Shown here: positions 1 to 11,691 of the stretch, piece by piece
Position numbering within the stretch: the first letter of the stretch is position 1
Layout of the letters: every line of letters begins with the position of its first letter
Assembly: GCF_964026475.1 (NCBI RefSeq)
Contig: NZ_OZ032151.1
Location: 248,001-312,000, forward strand
Reading direction: 5' to 3'
Length of the DNA stretch: 64,000 nucleotides
Source of the DNA: Candidatus Tisiphia endosymbiont of Nemotelus nigrinus
Lineage (GTDB): Bacteria; Pseudomonadota; Alphaproteobacteria; Rickettsiales; Rickettsiaceae
Made by a program: the position numbers and the translations under genes
The notes under the pieces: model-generated
The model's input: the letters and a program-made list of their open reading frames with translations, nothing else
What the model was told of the DNA's origin: nothing
Databases searched by the model: none

Positions 1-251
1 TGTTTACCATCTTTGAATAAAATCATCGTAGGTATAGCACGAATACCTAAACTTGAAGGTATATTAGGATTTTGTTCTATGTTCATTTTAACAATTTTTA
101 CCTTGCCTACCAATGTCTTGCTCAATTCTTCAAGAATAGGTGTCAACATTTTACATGGTCCGCACCATTCAGCCCAAAAATCAACTAATACAGGTGTAGT
201 AGATTCTAAAACTTCTTGGTCAAAAGAATCATCTGTTATATTACTTGCCAT
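1..251 (-). CDS. trxA: Thioredoxin (3' end cut by window edge)
   Basis: Small cytoplasmic disulfide reductase that is kept reduced by thioredoxin reductase and reduces protein disulfides. The reverse-strand frame starting at ATG 251 encodes the first 83 residues. The active site WCGPC lies at residues 29-33, inside the family signature FWAEWCGPCK, and the cis-proline of the motif RAIPT lies at residue 74. Together these define a classical TrxA. A full protein of this class has about 105 residues, so roughly 20 C-terminal residues lie outside the window. The open frame on the opposite strand here is a shadow. A repeat-filled gap of more than 500 bp follows upstream. Confidence 0.95.
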   Translation of the reverse strand, partial: MASNITDDSFDQEVLESTTPVLVDFWAEWCGPCKMLTPILEELSKTLVGKVKIVKMNIEQNPNIPSSLGIRAIPTMILFKDGK

Positions 252-284
252 AATTTCTTAATTTTTAGTTATTAAACTACTATA

Positions 285-611
285 GATAACCCGATTATTA
301 TTTATCCATTTGTCCTATTTAGACAAAAAAGATGTCATCTCCGCGTAGGAACACTAGTACTCTAGTTAAGCTGGTTACCAAACTACGCCATTGCGAGGAG
401 ACATAAGGTCGTCGAAGTAACCCTATTTTGTGCCATTCCTGCGAACACATGGTTCTATAAATTCCTATCTTCACAGGAATAACAACTTACAATTACTTCG
501 TCGCCACTAAAGTGGATTCTCGCAATGACGTTGAAGAATTCTGTATATATAACCAGCCCTGACGTAGCTAGGGATGACAAAATTATCCGGATAAAGACTA
601 ATCGGGTTATC
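285..611. repeat. Composite palindromic repeat, family A
   Basis: Fills most of the gene-free stretch 252-818. It is bounded by perfect 13-bp inverted arms (gataacccgatta at 285-297 and its complement at 599-611). Inside lie two head-to-head cores: cattgcgaggag followed by cgtcgaagtaa (about 388-420), and ttacttcgtcg followed by ctcgcaatgacg (about 492-531). The same cores recur throughout the window. The rest of the gap (612-818) shows no gene. This is the RPE-like class known from Rickettsia; the exact RPE family cannot be assigned by eye. Confidence 0.8.
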
Positions 612-1205
612 TAACATACCATAATTCTTATGATACAATAGTTCCTCTACATTAGCAATAACTTCTCTAAGAGAAAATTATTACTTTGTCATAAAAGAGT
701 CGATATCACTAACGAAAGAATTTATACTGGCTTCCTCCTTTTGGCGACGCAAACACCAATATCTAGATCGTTTATGTCACTACCAAACTAATACTAAACT
801 ACAACTGTAGTACTAACTTTATCGCCGTATCATTCTAGTTCCAAAAACCCAATCATGTATAAACATTTTCTCATCAGTAAGCATTATACACAAAATATTT
901 CCAATTCCAAATAAGATGAACGTAAAGATAGATAGACACGCTAAATTTGTTGATATTACTCTAGAAAAAGATTTAAAATAGCCTATTCGCCTACCATTTT
1001 TATTTATGATTTTCATACCAAAGAGATAGCAGCCGGGAGTTGCTTGCATTGAAGATGACTCGAATATTGGAGTATAGAAGACGATTGGTAAGAAGATAAC
1101 CAACATGTTAAGATCATTAAATATATTATCAATCAAGGAATTATCACCAAATACAGATGTATCAAATAATAATATTGCTATTATTATCACCGCTAAAGAG
1201 AGCAT

Positions 1206-2222
1206 GATAGCTGTTTAGTCCCAGGGTGTAATGGTGTATATTATAAAGAATTACCATCAAGAGAGGAATTATGGGACAAATATTACACGGCTGTGCCAAA
1301 ACGACAGAGGCAATACGTTTCGCAATCCAAAATAGTCAAGAGAGCTTAAAGACTTTAGCAAGAAAATATTCTATTAATCCTAAAACAGTTGCTAAGTGGA
1401 AGAAACGAACTACATTACAAGATACTTGTATGGGTCCCAAAGAACCATCTTCTACAGTATTAACTTCTGAAGAAGAAGCTATGTGTATAGCATTTCGTAA
1501 ACACACTTTATTATCTTTAGATGATTGCTTATATGCTTTACAAGTCAGTATTCCCAAGCTTACTAGATCTTCTTTACATAGACTTCTTCAACGCCATAAT
1601 GTTAGTAGGTTACCGGAAGTAAAAGGAAATAACAAAACCAAGAAGAAGTTTAAACTTTATCCAATTGGTTATTTCCATATAGATATTGCTGAAGTCAAAA
1701 CAGAAGAAGGTAAACTCTATCTATTTGTTGCTATTGATCGCACTTCAAAGTTTGTGTATGTAGAACTTTTACCAAGATGTACCAAGACAGAAACAGCACA
1801 ATTTCTTCGTAATTTAATTAAAGCTATACCTTATAAAATTCATACTATTTTGACAGATAATGGTATTCAATTTACTAACAGAACAGTAGATAAGCATGCT
1901 TGGATGCATATTTTTGATCGTATTTGCTATGAATACAATATTGAACACAGGCTAACAAAAGTTAATCATCCATGGACTAATGGACAGGTAGAACGTATGA
2001 ATCGTACTATTAAAGAGGCAACTGTTAAACGTTTTTATTATGACAATCATCAGCAACTTAAACAACATTTATATGATTTTATCAATGCCTACAATTTCGC
2101 AAAAAGACTTAAAGCTCTTAAAGGTTTAACTCCTTATGAATTTATCATAAAAACATGGACATCTGATCCAAATAAATTTATTATTAACCCTAACCACCAC
2201 ATCCTGGGACTAAACAGATAGC
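1206..2222 (+). mobile_element. Complete IS481-family insertion sequence with 6-bp target duplication
   Basis: The element spans 1212-2216 (1,005 bp). The left end TGTTTAGTCCCAGGGTGTAA and the inverted right end TGTTTAGTCCCAGGATGTGG form terminal inverted repeats of about 24 bp with three or four mismatches. It is flanked by the direct repeat gatagc at 1206-1211 and 2217-2222. It carries one transposase gene and interrupts an RDD gene. A truncated second copy of the left end lies at 60045-60198 with a single base difference over 154 bp. Matching duplication and an intact transposase point to a recent insertion. Confidence 0.95.
1271..2221 (+). CDS. IS481-family transposase
   Basis: 316-residue DDE transposase. 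The N-terminal third carries a helix-turn-helix (SLKTLARKYSINPKTVAKWK, about residues 25-44). The integrase core follows: first Asp in FHIDIAEVKT, second in LTDNGIQF, and catalytic Glu in TNGQVERMNRTIKEA, ending with AYNFAKRLKALKGLTPYEF, the usual IS481 tail. The ATG follows an AGAGAGGA ribosome site. The last sense codon and the TAG stop (2219-2221) extend past the inverted repeat into the target duplication, so the stop is supplied by the insertion site. It looks complete and potentially active. Confidence 0.95.
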   Translation: MGQILHGCAKTTEAIRFAIQNSQESLKTLARKYSINPKTVAKWKKRTTLQDTCMGPKEPSSTVLTSEEEAMCIAFRKHTLLSLDDCLYALQVSIPKLTRSSLHRLLQRHNVSRLPEVKGNNKTKKKFKLYPIGYFHIDIAEVKTEEGKLYLFVAIDRTSKFVYVELLPRCTKTETAQFLRNLIKAIPYKIHTILTDNGIQFTNRTVDKHAWMHIFDRICYEYNIEHRLTKVNHPWTNGQVERMNRTIKEATVKRFYYDNHQQLKQHLYDFINAYNFAKRLKALKGLTPYEFIIKTWTSDPNKFIINPNHHILGLNR

Positions 2223-2316
2223 AAGTAATATCAAGATAATCCCATCAACCAAATAAGCTAAGATTCTTCGCCAGAAGCCACAATATATATGTTCACTCAT
2301 AAAATTACTTCCTATA

Positions 2317-3897
<1,581 letters not shown>

Positions 3898-3954
3898 TTA
3901 TCCTTTTATATCATGTCGGTTAGTTGTTTTTAGATAGCTAACCTCATTAGCATC

Positions 3955-4827
3955 TTACTGTACTTTCAGTAATTCATTAATCTTAGCAGTAGATAATCCC
4001 GTCATTCTAGCCACTTCTTCAATAGAGTTACCATTATTTATCATTATTTTTATTAATTTAGCTTCCCCTCTAGCTTCTCCTATTGCTTCAGCAGTTCTTA
4101 GTTCATCTCTATCAGTATAAATCTGTTTCTGGTAATAGAAATAGCTTGCCCTTTCCTCAGAGGTCATTCTTAGAATACTAAGCTTTTCTGCTACTTGCGT
4201 CATATAAGGCGAATGATAATTTTTTGGCACTTCATCATATTTCATGACATGCAGCCAATCATCGATCTCTTTTTCTAGACGATCATTAAACAGTGGCACT
4301 GATATATAGAAATATTCCGGTAAAATATTGGTAGCATCAAAAATCTCATCAGTTTCTTTATTTTTAATATGAACAGTTAAACGTTCATTAGTCTCTATTT
4401 CGTGAATGATAGTTTTACCATGGTAAATAGTGCCAGTGCCGTTACCTATAGGAAAATAAAGCAGAGAAATATGAAATATTTTGATAATTTGTGTATAGTC
4501 CGCTCCTTGTGCAAGGTTATCCACGATAAGTCTTGAAGTATTAAAACAAGCTTTATGGATAAATGATTCCTGAACATTACGCTCGATTTCAATAATATAT
4601 TTATGGCGTTCGTCATCTTCAACGATTAAATCAGCTAGGCTTCTTTTGCTTTTACTATCTTCTTTGTTACTTTCACTTTCAAGAAGAGATATTATTTTAA
4701 CATCTTTATACCCCTTAGTTTTAAGAAGAGCAGAGATAAAGCCTTCTACTATACTATAACCCCCTTTATCTTTTAGAAGATATTTGATAGCATAATCAAA
4801 ACTAACTAATGGTTTACCATTATTCAT
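3955..4827 (-). CDS. Rpn/PD-(D/E)XK nuclease family transposase-like protein
   Basis: A 290-residue protein of the PDDEXK_2/Rpn group, a nuclease family often linked to mobile DNA and recombination. I take ATG 4827 (MNNGKPLVSFDYAIKYLL) as the start because the family begins here; an open frame continues 52 codons upstream but reads like non-coding sequence. The nuclease core is visible in SLADLIVEDDERHKYIIEIE, giving the Asp...Glu-X-Glu metal ligands. The C-terminus has GEARGEAKLIKIMINNG and EVARMTGLSTAKINELLK, the short helix-turn-helix tail usual for these proteins. It looks full length. Whether it acts as a transposase or only as a nuclease is not known from sequence. Confidence 0.85.
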   Translation of the reverse strand: MNNGKPLVSFDYAIKYLLKDKGGYSIVEGFISALLKTKGYKDVKIISLLESESNKEDSKSKRSLADLIVEDDERHKYIIEIERNVQESFIHKACFNTSRLIVDNLAQGADYTQIIKIFHISLLYFPIGNGTGTIYHGKTIIHEIETNERLTVHIKNKETDEIFDATNILPEYFYISVPLFNDRLEKEIDDWLHVMKYDEVPKNYHSPYMTQVAEKLSILRMTSEERASYFYYQKQIYTDRDELRTAEAIGEARGEAKLIKIMINNGNSIEEVARMTGLSTAKINELLKVQ

Positions 4828-5018
4828 ATGATTACTGTTTATAATGAGCTTATTATAGCAGAAAAGTAAAATAAAGTACCATAATTTATGAAATAATCGC
4901 TTCGTCACTAATAAACGTTCGTAAATTAGGGGAATATAGCTAACCTGAGAAGTCTTCCAAATTGGAATGAAACTATGGCTCATTTGATGATTAAATTTGA
5001 AGGCATGATTAACAAAAT

Positions 5019-5750
5019 TTAAGTTTGTTCAAATAATATTCGCTTTTCTGTATTAATCACCTGTTCTATCTTTTCAGTAAGGTTTCGAACATCAGATTGT
5101 TCTATTTCCTCTACAGAGATAACATCAATTATATTTACTTGAATTACACCTGGCTTTTCAATCCAAAAACCCTTTGGCCAATATACACCTGCATTGTGAG
5201 CCATCATCACTATTGGCACTTTTGCCAATGAGGCTAATTTCACTGCACTAGGTTTAAATTTAGCATTTTGTTCTGGTTTGAATCTAGTAGATTCAGGGAA
5301 AATAACCAACCATAAACCACTTTTTATCTTTTCTTGCCCTTCTCTTAAAATTTGACCAACTGAGATATTGGCATTACGGTCTACGGCAATTGGTTTAACC
5401 ATTTCCAATCCCCAACCAAATAATGGGATATTAAATAACTCTTTTTTTAATACCCAAGAATGTTCAGGTATAATTAATTGTACAAATATTTGTTCCCAGC
5501 ATGATTGGTGATTAGACAATACTATAGAAGGGGATGTAGGCAATTTGTCTAGACCAAAAACTTGGTATTTTAAACCACAAAAGATTCTAGCCAGCCAAAT
5601 AAATACATGGGAAAAAATAAACCCTATCTTGTATCTTATATAATAGTTGACATTAAAAAATGTTACGGGTATGTAACATATAAGGAAGAATGTAATGGTA
5701 AATATAGCAAGTAATGCATAAAATATTAATACTCTTAAACGCCAAAACAT
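5019..5750 (-). CDS. plsC: 1-acyl-sn-glycerol-3-phosphate acyltransferase
   Basis: Membrane enzyme that puts the second acyl chain on lysophosphatidic acid to give phosphatidic acid, the precursor of membrane phospholipids. It has 243 residues with an N-terminal hydrophobic segment (residues 8-33). The acyltransferase block I is NHQSCWE at 80-86, with Glu where the family usually has Asp. Block III is FPESTR at 151-156, with Ser where FPEGTR is usual. Both substitutions occur in alphaproteobacterial members. It stands alone between the nuclease gene (34-bp gap) and a 467-bp spacer. Confidence 0.9.
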   Translation of the reverse strand: MFWRLRVLIFYALLAIFTITFFLICYIPVTFFNVNYYIRYKIGFIFSHVFIWLARIFCGLKYQVFGLDKLPTSPSIVLSNHQSCWEQIFVQLIIPEHSWVLKKELFNIPLFGWGLEMVKPIAVDRNANISVGQILREGQEKIKSGLWLVIFPESTRFKPEQNAKFKPSAVKLASLAKVPIVMMAHNAGVYWPKGFWIEKPGVIQVNIIDVISVEEIEQSDVRNLTEKIEQVINTEKRILFEQT

Positions 5751-6217
5751 AGTTGGTTAACTCACTTGTTAATAATGAATGGATATAATAGCATAATATT
5801 ACTGCTATCCATAGATATAATTGTCATTGCTATAATAGCTCCCTTCTGTTAAAAAAACCATAGACATTATCTTTATGTGGCAACACTTGTATTGATTGCC
5901 TTGGACTGTTTGGTTTTTTTACAACGTATGTACATAATAGGTAATAATATTATTTATAGCATAACAAAAATCAACAATAAAATACTTACTAGGCACAACA
6001 AACTTCTTTGAAAAATTATCCCTCAGCTCCATGACTTATTCATATCTTCTTTTTCCATCTTTCTACACTTTCTTGTGAAAGTCGGAAAGAACCGATTTAG
6101 CGACAACAAAACATCTAGATTTATACTAATTTTATGCTTCTTTAACCTACAGTCTTTCTTGCTAATAGACATCTATTTACTATGGTTCAAATACTAATCA
6201 AGTTAGCTATGTAAAGG
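5751..6217. other. Gene-free spacer
   Basis: No convincing reading frame or RNA gene on either strand. The only structure seen is an imperfect hairpin near 6059-6090, with arms ctttc-acactttc and gaaagt-ggaaag, and short T-rich tracts. It may hold promoters for plsC but none is clear. Confidence 0.5.
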
Positions 6218-8194
6218 TTAAAAAGAAAACTTGTGTTTTGTACCTAGATAATTAAGCTGTTTGGTTGAAGAAGTTCTAACACAAACATCATTGGGTATTT
6301 CCCTAAGAAATCTAGAAGGGGAAGATCTTATTACTTCATGAAACATAAAACGACTTTCTGCATAAGTAATATACAGATCTCTCTTGGCTCTAGTAATACC
6401 AACATAAGCAATTCTTCTCTCTTCTTCTAAACCTTTCTCTCCCTCTTCATTTAGTGATCTTTGATGTGGGAAAACTCCCTCTTCCCAACCTGGCAGAAAA
6501 ACTAAATCAAATTCAAGACCTTTAGCAGAATGCAGAGTCATAATACTAATAGAACCGCCAAAATTTGATTCTAATGCCTCATTTTCCATTACCAAACTAG
6601 AATGTTCGATAAAGTCTTGAATATTATCAAATTCTGCGATTGCTCTCAGCATTTCATTAATATTTTCAATTCTACCAAGTGCCTCATCTGTCTTTTCTTC
6701 TTGTAACATTGGCAGATACCCTGATTCTTCTAATAAAGCTTTTGTCACACTAAGTGCTGGCTCGTCTTGATATCGTAAATTCCAATTATCTATGTTAGTG
6801 ATTAACTGATTTAAACTATCTTTAACTTTATTTTTAACAACCCCTTCTTGTAACATTTGACGAATAGCAACAATAATGGGAATGTTATGTTCGGTTGCAT
6901 AATCCTTTATTTGTTTTAATGTAGTATTGCCAATAGCCCTCTTTGGAACATTTATTATACGCTCAAGAGCAAGATTGTCACTATGATTTAAAGTGATACG
7001 TATGTAGGCAAGTAAGTCACGTATTTCCATTCTTTCATAAAACTTAAGACCACCGATTATTTTATATGGTAATGCATTACTAATAAGAACCTCTTCAAAC
7101 GCTCTGGTTTGAAAACCAGCTCTAACTAATATCGCAACCAACCCAGCATTATACTTACCTTCTGTAACTAATTTGTCAATTTCAGATACAACAAATCTTG
7201 CCTCTTCTTTATCATTCCAACAAGATATAATTTTAATTTTCTGTCCGTCATTTTTATCGGTCCACAAGGTTTTACCGTGACGATTCTTATTATTGTCAAT
7301 TACACTGGATGCAGCTGATAAAATTTCTGAACTAGACCTATAATTTTGTTCTAATTTTATTACTGTAGCATTTGGGAAATCCTTTTCAAAACGTAATATA
7401 TTACCAATTTCTGCACCACGCCAACCATATATAGATTGATCATCATCGCCAACGCAACAGATATTTTTGGTATTACTCGCAAGCATCCTAGCCCAAAGAT
7501 ATTGGACAGCATTGGTATCTTGATATTCATCAATTAGAATATATTGATATCGTTCCTGATAATACTTTAATATTGTAGGATTTTTTATAAACAACTCATT
7601 ATTGTATAGTAGCAAATCTCCAAAATCCACTACGTTCGATGCTAATAAATTTTGCTGATACTCGTCATAGACAAATTTTGTCACTTTATGAATTGGTAGT
7701 TTAATGTCAGATTCCGAAAGTTTATGCGGCAATAATCCTTGATCCTTCCAACGCGAGATAATAATATGCAACACTTTAGGGGCATATTTCTTGGGATCTA
7801 TATTTCTTTGCTTAATTATGTCTTTAACCAATTTAAGCTGATCATCATGGCTAATAATAGTAAATCTACTGTTTAAGCTAAAATTCAAATGCTCTGCTTG
7901 CTGGCGTAGAATCTTGGCTGCTATAGAATGAAAGGTACCTATGTTTAGCCCATAACAATCAATCATTTTACTGATTCGATCTTGCATTTCTCTAGCAGCT
8001 TTATTGGTAAAAGTAACTGCTAAAATATTGTTAGGTGAAGCTAAACCCTGATTAATTATGTTGGCTATTCTCGTTGTTAATACTTTAGTTTTACCAGTTC
8101 CTGCTCCAGCCAGCACAAGAAGAGGTCCATGCACGTGTAAAGCCGCTGCTAATTGTTGATGATTTAATGAATCTAGAAAGCTTTGTTGCGTCAT
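6218..8194 (-). CDS. uvrD: UvrD/PcrA/Rep-family DNA helicase
   Basis: Superfamily 1A 3'-5' DNA helicase acting in nucleotide excision and mismatch repair and in clearing replication blocks. It has 658 residues. The motifs appear in order: Walker A GAGTGKT (30-36), motif Ia [12 protein letters not shown], Walker [11 protein letters not shown], motif [18 protein letters not shown], motif IV EQNYRSS, motif [19 protein letters not shown], and motif [19 protein letters not shown]. It is shorter than E. coli UvrD (720 residues) at the C-terminus, which is usual for Rickettsia. The exact subfamily (UvrD, PcrA or Rep) is not settled by motifs alone. Confidence 0.95.
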   Translation of the reverse strand: MTQQSFLDSLNHQQLAAALHVHGPLLVLAGAGTGKTKVLTTRIANIINQGLASPNNILAVTFTNKAAREMQDRISKMIDCYGLNIGTFHSIAAKILRQQAEHLNFSLNSRFTIISHDDQLKLVKDIIKQRNIDPKKYAPKVLHIIISRWKDQGLLPHKLSESDIKLPIHKVTKFVYDEYQQNLLASNVVDFGDLLLYNNELFIKNPTILKYYQERYQYILIDEYQDTNAVQYLWARMLASNTKNICCVGDDDQSIYGWRGAEIGNILRFEKDFPNATVIKLEQNYRSSSEILSAASSVIDNNKNRHGKTLWTDKNDGQKIKIISCWNDKEEARFVVSEIDKLVTEGKYNAGLVAILVRAGFQTRAFEEVLISNALPYKIIGGLKFYERMEIRDLLAYIRITLNHSDNLALERIINVPKRAIGNTTLKQIKDYATEHNIPIIVAIRQMLQEGVVKNKVKDSLNQLITNIDNWNLRYQDEPALSVTKALLEESGYLPMLQEEKTDEALGRIENINEMLRAIAEFDNIQDFIEHSSLVMENEALESNFGGSISIMTLHSAKGLEFDLVFLPGWEEGVFPHQRSLNEEGEKGLEEERRIAYVGITRAKRDLYITYAESRFMFHEVIRSSPSRFLREIPNDVCVRTSSTKQLNYLGTKHKFSF

Positions 8195-8314
8195 TATCTA
8201 ATGCCAATGAAAAATGGAAATGTTAATATCAGCAGGTAATGGACAGGTTAATCCACAGGAATACTCTAGCACATTAATCGTATAACATCAAATATTAACA
8301 TTTTTTATACCTTA

Positions 8315-8400
8315 TAACTAACCCGACTAACATTTATTCATAGCAAACTGATGCCTATCAGCAAGGAAACACTTGTTGACTCACGCCTCCTCGATAATAG
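8315..8400. repeat. Degenerate family A palindromic repeat
   Basis: Between uvrD and lepA. It begins with the family end taactaacccgacta and finishes with gactcacgcctcctcg, as in other copies, but the middle is diverged. Confidence 0.5.
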
Positions 8401-8427
8401 ACGAGAAAGCCATCACGGTAGCTATAT

Positions 8428-10236
8428 CTACTCATCTCCTATTCTAAGAGCAGCTATAAAGGCTGATTGTGGAATCTCAACATTACCAATATTACGCATA
8501 CGTTTTTTGCCAGCTTTTTGTTTTTCCAATAATTTACGCTTACGAGTTATATCCCCACCATAGCATTTAGATAAAACATCTTTACGCATTGCTTTGACGG
8601 TTTCTCTAGCAATTATTCTGCCGCCAATAGCAGCTTGAATAGCGATCTGAAATAATTGCCTTGGAATTAAATCGCTAAGACGTTTACACAACTCCCGCCC
8701 CCGATATTCTGATCTTGAGCGATGTACTATAGTAGATAAAGCATCAACTGGCTCACTATTAACCAAAATAGATAATTTTACTAAATCACTTTCCTCATAA
8801 CCATCTATTTCCCAATCAAAGCTAGCATAACCTTTTGTGTAACTTTTTAACTTATCGTAAAAATCGAATACTATCTCATTTAACGGTAATCGGTAAATTA
8901 CCATAGCCCGACCACCTACATAAGTTAATTCAATTTGTACTCCTCTTTTGTCAGTACACAAAGATAAAACACTACCTAAAAACTCATCTGGTACTAATAT
9001 TGTTGCCTTAACCCAAGGTTCTAACATTGATTCTATATTTTGAGTAACAGGCAAATCAGCCGGATTATGTATTTCTAACTGTTGTCCATCACGCATATTA
9101 ATCTTATAAACCACACTAGGAGCAGTAGTTATCATATCAAGATCAAATTCACGCTCTAATCTTTCTTGCACTATTTCAATATGCAACAACCCCAAGAAAC
9201 CACAACGAAATCCCAAGCCTAAGGCAGTTGAACTTTCTGCTTCAAATTCAAAACTAGCATCATTAAGCCTTAATTTAGCTAAAGAATCTTTTAAATGCTC
9301 AAATTGCGAAGCATCTGAAGGATATAACCCACAAAATACTACCGGTAAATGCGGCTTAAAACCAGGTAAAGGTTCCTTGCAAGGTCTTTTCTCCTCAGTT
9401 ATTGTATCACCAACTTTACAGTCAACAACTTGCTTGATTGAAGCGGTAAAAAAACCTATTTCTCCTGGATATAAAATATCTGATATATGCTTCTTAGGAG
9501 TAAAATACCCAACATTCTCAACATTATAATTAGAATTGCTAGCCATCATCTTAATACGCATATTTTTGCGTAAAGTTCCATCGATAACTCTAACCAAAAT
9601 TACCACTCCTAGGTAAGAATCATACCAACTATCAACCAATAATGCCTTTAAAATATCTGTTTGATTTTGATTAATTGTAGGGCAGGGTAGCCTATTAACA
9701 ATTGCTTCAAGTACTTCCTCTATCCCTATACCACTTTTTGCTGAAATTAGTAATGCGTCGCTTGCATCTATGCCAATTACGTCTTCTATCTGTTGCTTAA
9801 CTTTATCACGATCGGCAGCTGGTAGGTCTATTTTATTAAGTATTGGAATAATTTCATGCTTATTATCAATTGCTTGATAAACATTTGCTAGAGTTTGTGC
9901 CTCAACACCTTGGCTACTATCTACCACTAACAAAGAGCCTTCACAAGCAGCGAGTGACCTGCTCACTTCATAAGAAAAATCCACATGACCGGGAGTATCC
10001 ATTAGGTTTAGATAATAGGTATTGCCATCTTTGGCTTGGTAAATTAATCTAACAGTCTGTGCTTTGATAGTAATTCCCCGTTCTTTTTCTATGTCCATTG
10101 AGTCAAGTACCTGATGGCTCATTTCCCGAGCTACCAATCCTCCACAATATTCAATTAACCTATCTGCTAAAGTAGACTTACCATGATCAATATGAGCGAT
10201 GATTGAAAAATTTCTGATAAACTTTTGATTATTCAT
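8428..10236 (-). CDS. lepA: Elongation factor 4 (LepA), back-translocating GTPase
   Basis: Ribosome-associated GTPase implicated in fixing mis-translocated ribosomes and in 30S assembly. It has 602 residues, the normal LepA length. G-motifs: AHIDHGKST (14-22), the switch I region [23 protein letters not shown], and NKIDLPAAD. The LepA-specific C-terminal domain is present ([19 protein letters not shown], with [16 protein letters not shown]). It begins at ATG 10236 and stands apart from its neighbours, with repeat sequence on both sides. Confidence 0.98.
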   Translation of the reverse strand: MNNQKFIRNFSIIAHIDHGKSTLADRLIEYCGGLVAREMSHQVLDSMDIEKERGITIKAQTVRLIYQAKDGNTYYLNLMDTPGHVDFSYEVSRSLAACEGSLLVVDSSQGVEAQTLANVYQAIDNKHEIIPILNKIDLPAADRDKVKQQIEDVIGIDASDALLISAKSGIGIEEVLEAIVNRLPCPTINQNQTDILKALLVDSWYDSYLGVVILVRVIDGTLRKNMRIKMMASNSNYNVENVGYFTPKKHISDILYPGEIGFFTASIKQVVDCKVGDTITEEKRPCKEPLPGFKPHLPVVFCGLYPSDASQFEHLKDSLAKLRLNDASFEFEAESSTALGLGFRCGFLGLLHIEIVQERLEREFDLDMITTAPSVVYKINMRDGQQLEIHNPADLPVTQNIESMLEPWVKATILVPDEFLGSVLSLCTDKRGVQIELTYVGGRAMVIYRLPLNEIVFDFYDKLKSYTKGYASFDWEIDGYEESDLVKLSILVNSEPVDALSTIVHRSRSEYRGRELCKRLSDLIPRQLFQIAIQAAIGGRIIARETVKAMRKDVLSKCYGGDITRKRKLLEKQKAGKKRMRNIGNVEIPQSAFIAALRIGDE

Positions 10237-10270
10237 TGTATATGCGATATAATGTTAAAATTAGAAAAGT

Positions 10271-10494
10271 TAACCCGACTCATCGTTGCAAGGAATGCGT
10301 AAGTACAATGAGGCAATCCAAAAAAGTGATTATATTTGGATTGCTTCGTCGACCTATGGTCTCCTCGCAATGACGCTTGGGTAAAAAAGTACCTTAGTCA
10401 TTGCGAGACCACATAGTGGCCTTGGCAATCCACTAATTCATTAGATTGGACTGCTTTATTACCACTAAAATGGCTCCTCGCTAACAGATGTCGG
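10271..10494. repeat. Family A palindromic repeats, two units
   Basis: Occupies most of the 310-bp gap between the divergent lepA and prfB genes. It opens with taacccgactcatcgttgca. Unit 1 contains gaggcaatccaaaaaagtg and ggattgcttcgtcg with ctcctcgcaatgacg. Unit 2 contains gtcattgcgagaccacatag, ccttggcaatcc and tggctcctcgc. The two cores in each unit face each other, giving long stem potential. Confidence 0.75.
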
Positions 10495-10546
10495 TTTATC
10501 TTATCTTTATATAATAAAATTCCATTTTATAGTAGGAAATTTAATA

Positions 10547-11660
10547 GTGCGTGCTGAAATTGAACATTATGTAAAAAAAATTGAACAGTCTTTAGAACTG
10601 CTCAGGAGGTCACTTTGATTTTGATAATGCAACCAAAAGGCTTGTAGAGCTAGAAAATATATCAGAAGATCCAGCTTTGTGGAATAATCAGGAGAAGGCT
10701 CAAAATATTCTGAGAGAAAAAAGACTTCTAGAAACTAGGCTTAACTCGTTTAAACAACTTCAATCTCATCTCACGGAATGTTTAGAACTTGAGGAGTTGG
10801 CATTTAGCGAGAATGACCAACAAGTTTTGCAGCAGGTTCAAGAAGATTTAGGGAAGCTTTCTATTATTGCCGGAAAATTTGAGACTGAATGCTTATTTTC
10901 TGGAGATTTTGACAGTAATAATTGTTTTCTAGAAATCAATGCTGGAGCTGGGGGGACAGAGAGCCACGACTGGGCATCAATTATGATGCGTATGTATTTA
11001 CGCTTCGCGGAAAGACAGGGATTTAAAAGCGAGATTATTCATCTTATTAATGGTGAAGAAGCAGGAATCAAATCATGTACTATTAAAATTAATGGCTACC
11101 AAGCATATGGTTGGTTTAGAACAGAATCTGGTGTGCATAGATTAGTTAGGATATCACCTTTTAATGCTGCGGGCAAAAGGATGACTAGTTTTGCTAGTAG
11201 TTGGGTATACCCAGAAATTGATGATAGTATTGCAATTGTAATAGACGAAAAGGATCTTAGAATAGATACTTACCGCTCTTCTGGTGCTGGGGGACAACAC
11301 GTAAATACTACTGATTCTGCAGTAAGGATTACCCACTTACCTACCAATATCGTAACACAATGTCAAAATGATAGGTCACAGCATAAGAACAAAGCACAGG
11401 CTATGAAGATGCTTAAAGCAAGGCTTTATGAAGTAGAGTTAAAGAAACGTACTGATGATATTAATGAACAGAATGCATCCAAAACTGAAAATGGCTGGGG
11501 AAATCAAATAAGATCTTATGTATTGCAACCTTATCAGATGGTTAAGGATTTACGTACCAACCACGAAACTTCTGATACTAAGGGTGTACTTGACGGAGAT
11601 TTAGAAAAATTTGTTTCAGCTAGTCTATCAATGAGTGTTGGTAATATTATCAGTTATTAG
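10547..11660 (+). CDS. prfB: Peptide chain release factor 2, programmed +1 frameshift
   Basis: RF2 recognises UAA and UGA and triggers peptide release. Translation starts at GTG 10547 (MRAEIEHYVKKIEQSLELL) and reads 23 codons to CTT 10613-10615, followed by an in-frame TGA (10616-10618). Slipping one base forward continues with GAT TTT GAT to 11660, giving about 370 residues. The slip site CTT-TGA is preceded by AGGAGG (10604-10609), the internal Shine-Dalgarno used for autoregulated frameshifting in RF2 genes. The stop-reading tripeptide is SPF (VRISPFNAAG) and the catalytic motif is GGQ (SGAGGQHVNTT). Low RF2 should favour the shift and raise its own synthesis. Confidence 0.96.
10604..10618 (+). 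promoter_or_regulatory. RF2 autoregulatory frameshift site
   Basis: AGGAGG, then a 3-base spacer, then CTT TGA. This matches the arrangement known from bacterial prfB genes, with a Shine-Dalgarno sequence just upstream of a slippery Leu codon followed by UGA, the codon RF2 itself reads. Confidence 0.93.
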
Positions 11661-11691
11661 CCATAGAAGATAGGTATAATTATAGGAAATT

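Larger units (their letters stand above)
819..2300 (-). pseudogene. RDD-family membrane protein split by an IS481 element
   Basis: Reading on the reverse strand, ATG 2300 opens a frame (MSEHIYCGFWRRILAYLVDG) that runs 28 codons to position 2217. Its continuation resumes at 1205 and runs to 819 (128 codons). Removing the element at 1212-2216 and one copy of the 6-bp duplication joins the halves in frame to about 156 residues. The FWRR..AYLVDG start, two or three hydrophobic segments, TPGCYLFGMKI and the C-terminal LTDEKMFIHDWVFGTRMI match the RDD family of small polytopic membrane proteins, whose function is mostly unknown. The start lies 16 bp after coxA, so it was probably its operon partner. 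The protein is now almost certainly not made whole. Confidence 0.85.

Noticed and set aside
13..261. Forward 82-codon open frame over the thioredoxin gene
   Set aside because: It is antisense to a clear TrxA with the WCGPC active site; its own product has no motif.
4828..4983. 52-codon N-terminal extension of the Rpn-like nuclease
   Set aside because: The extension has no family similarity, and the standard family start MNNGKPLVSFDYA lies inside; treated as upstream sequence.
8351..8563. Forward 70-codon frame across the lepA 3' end
   Set aside because: Half is repeat sequence and half antisense to lepA; no independent support.
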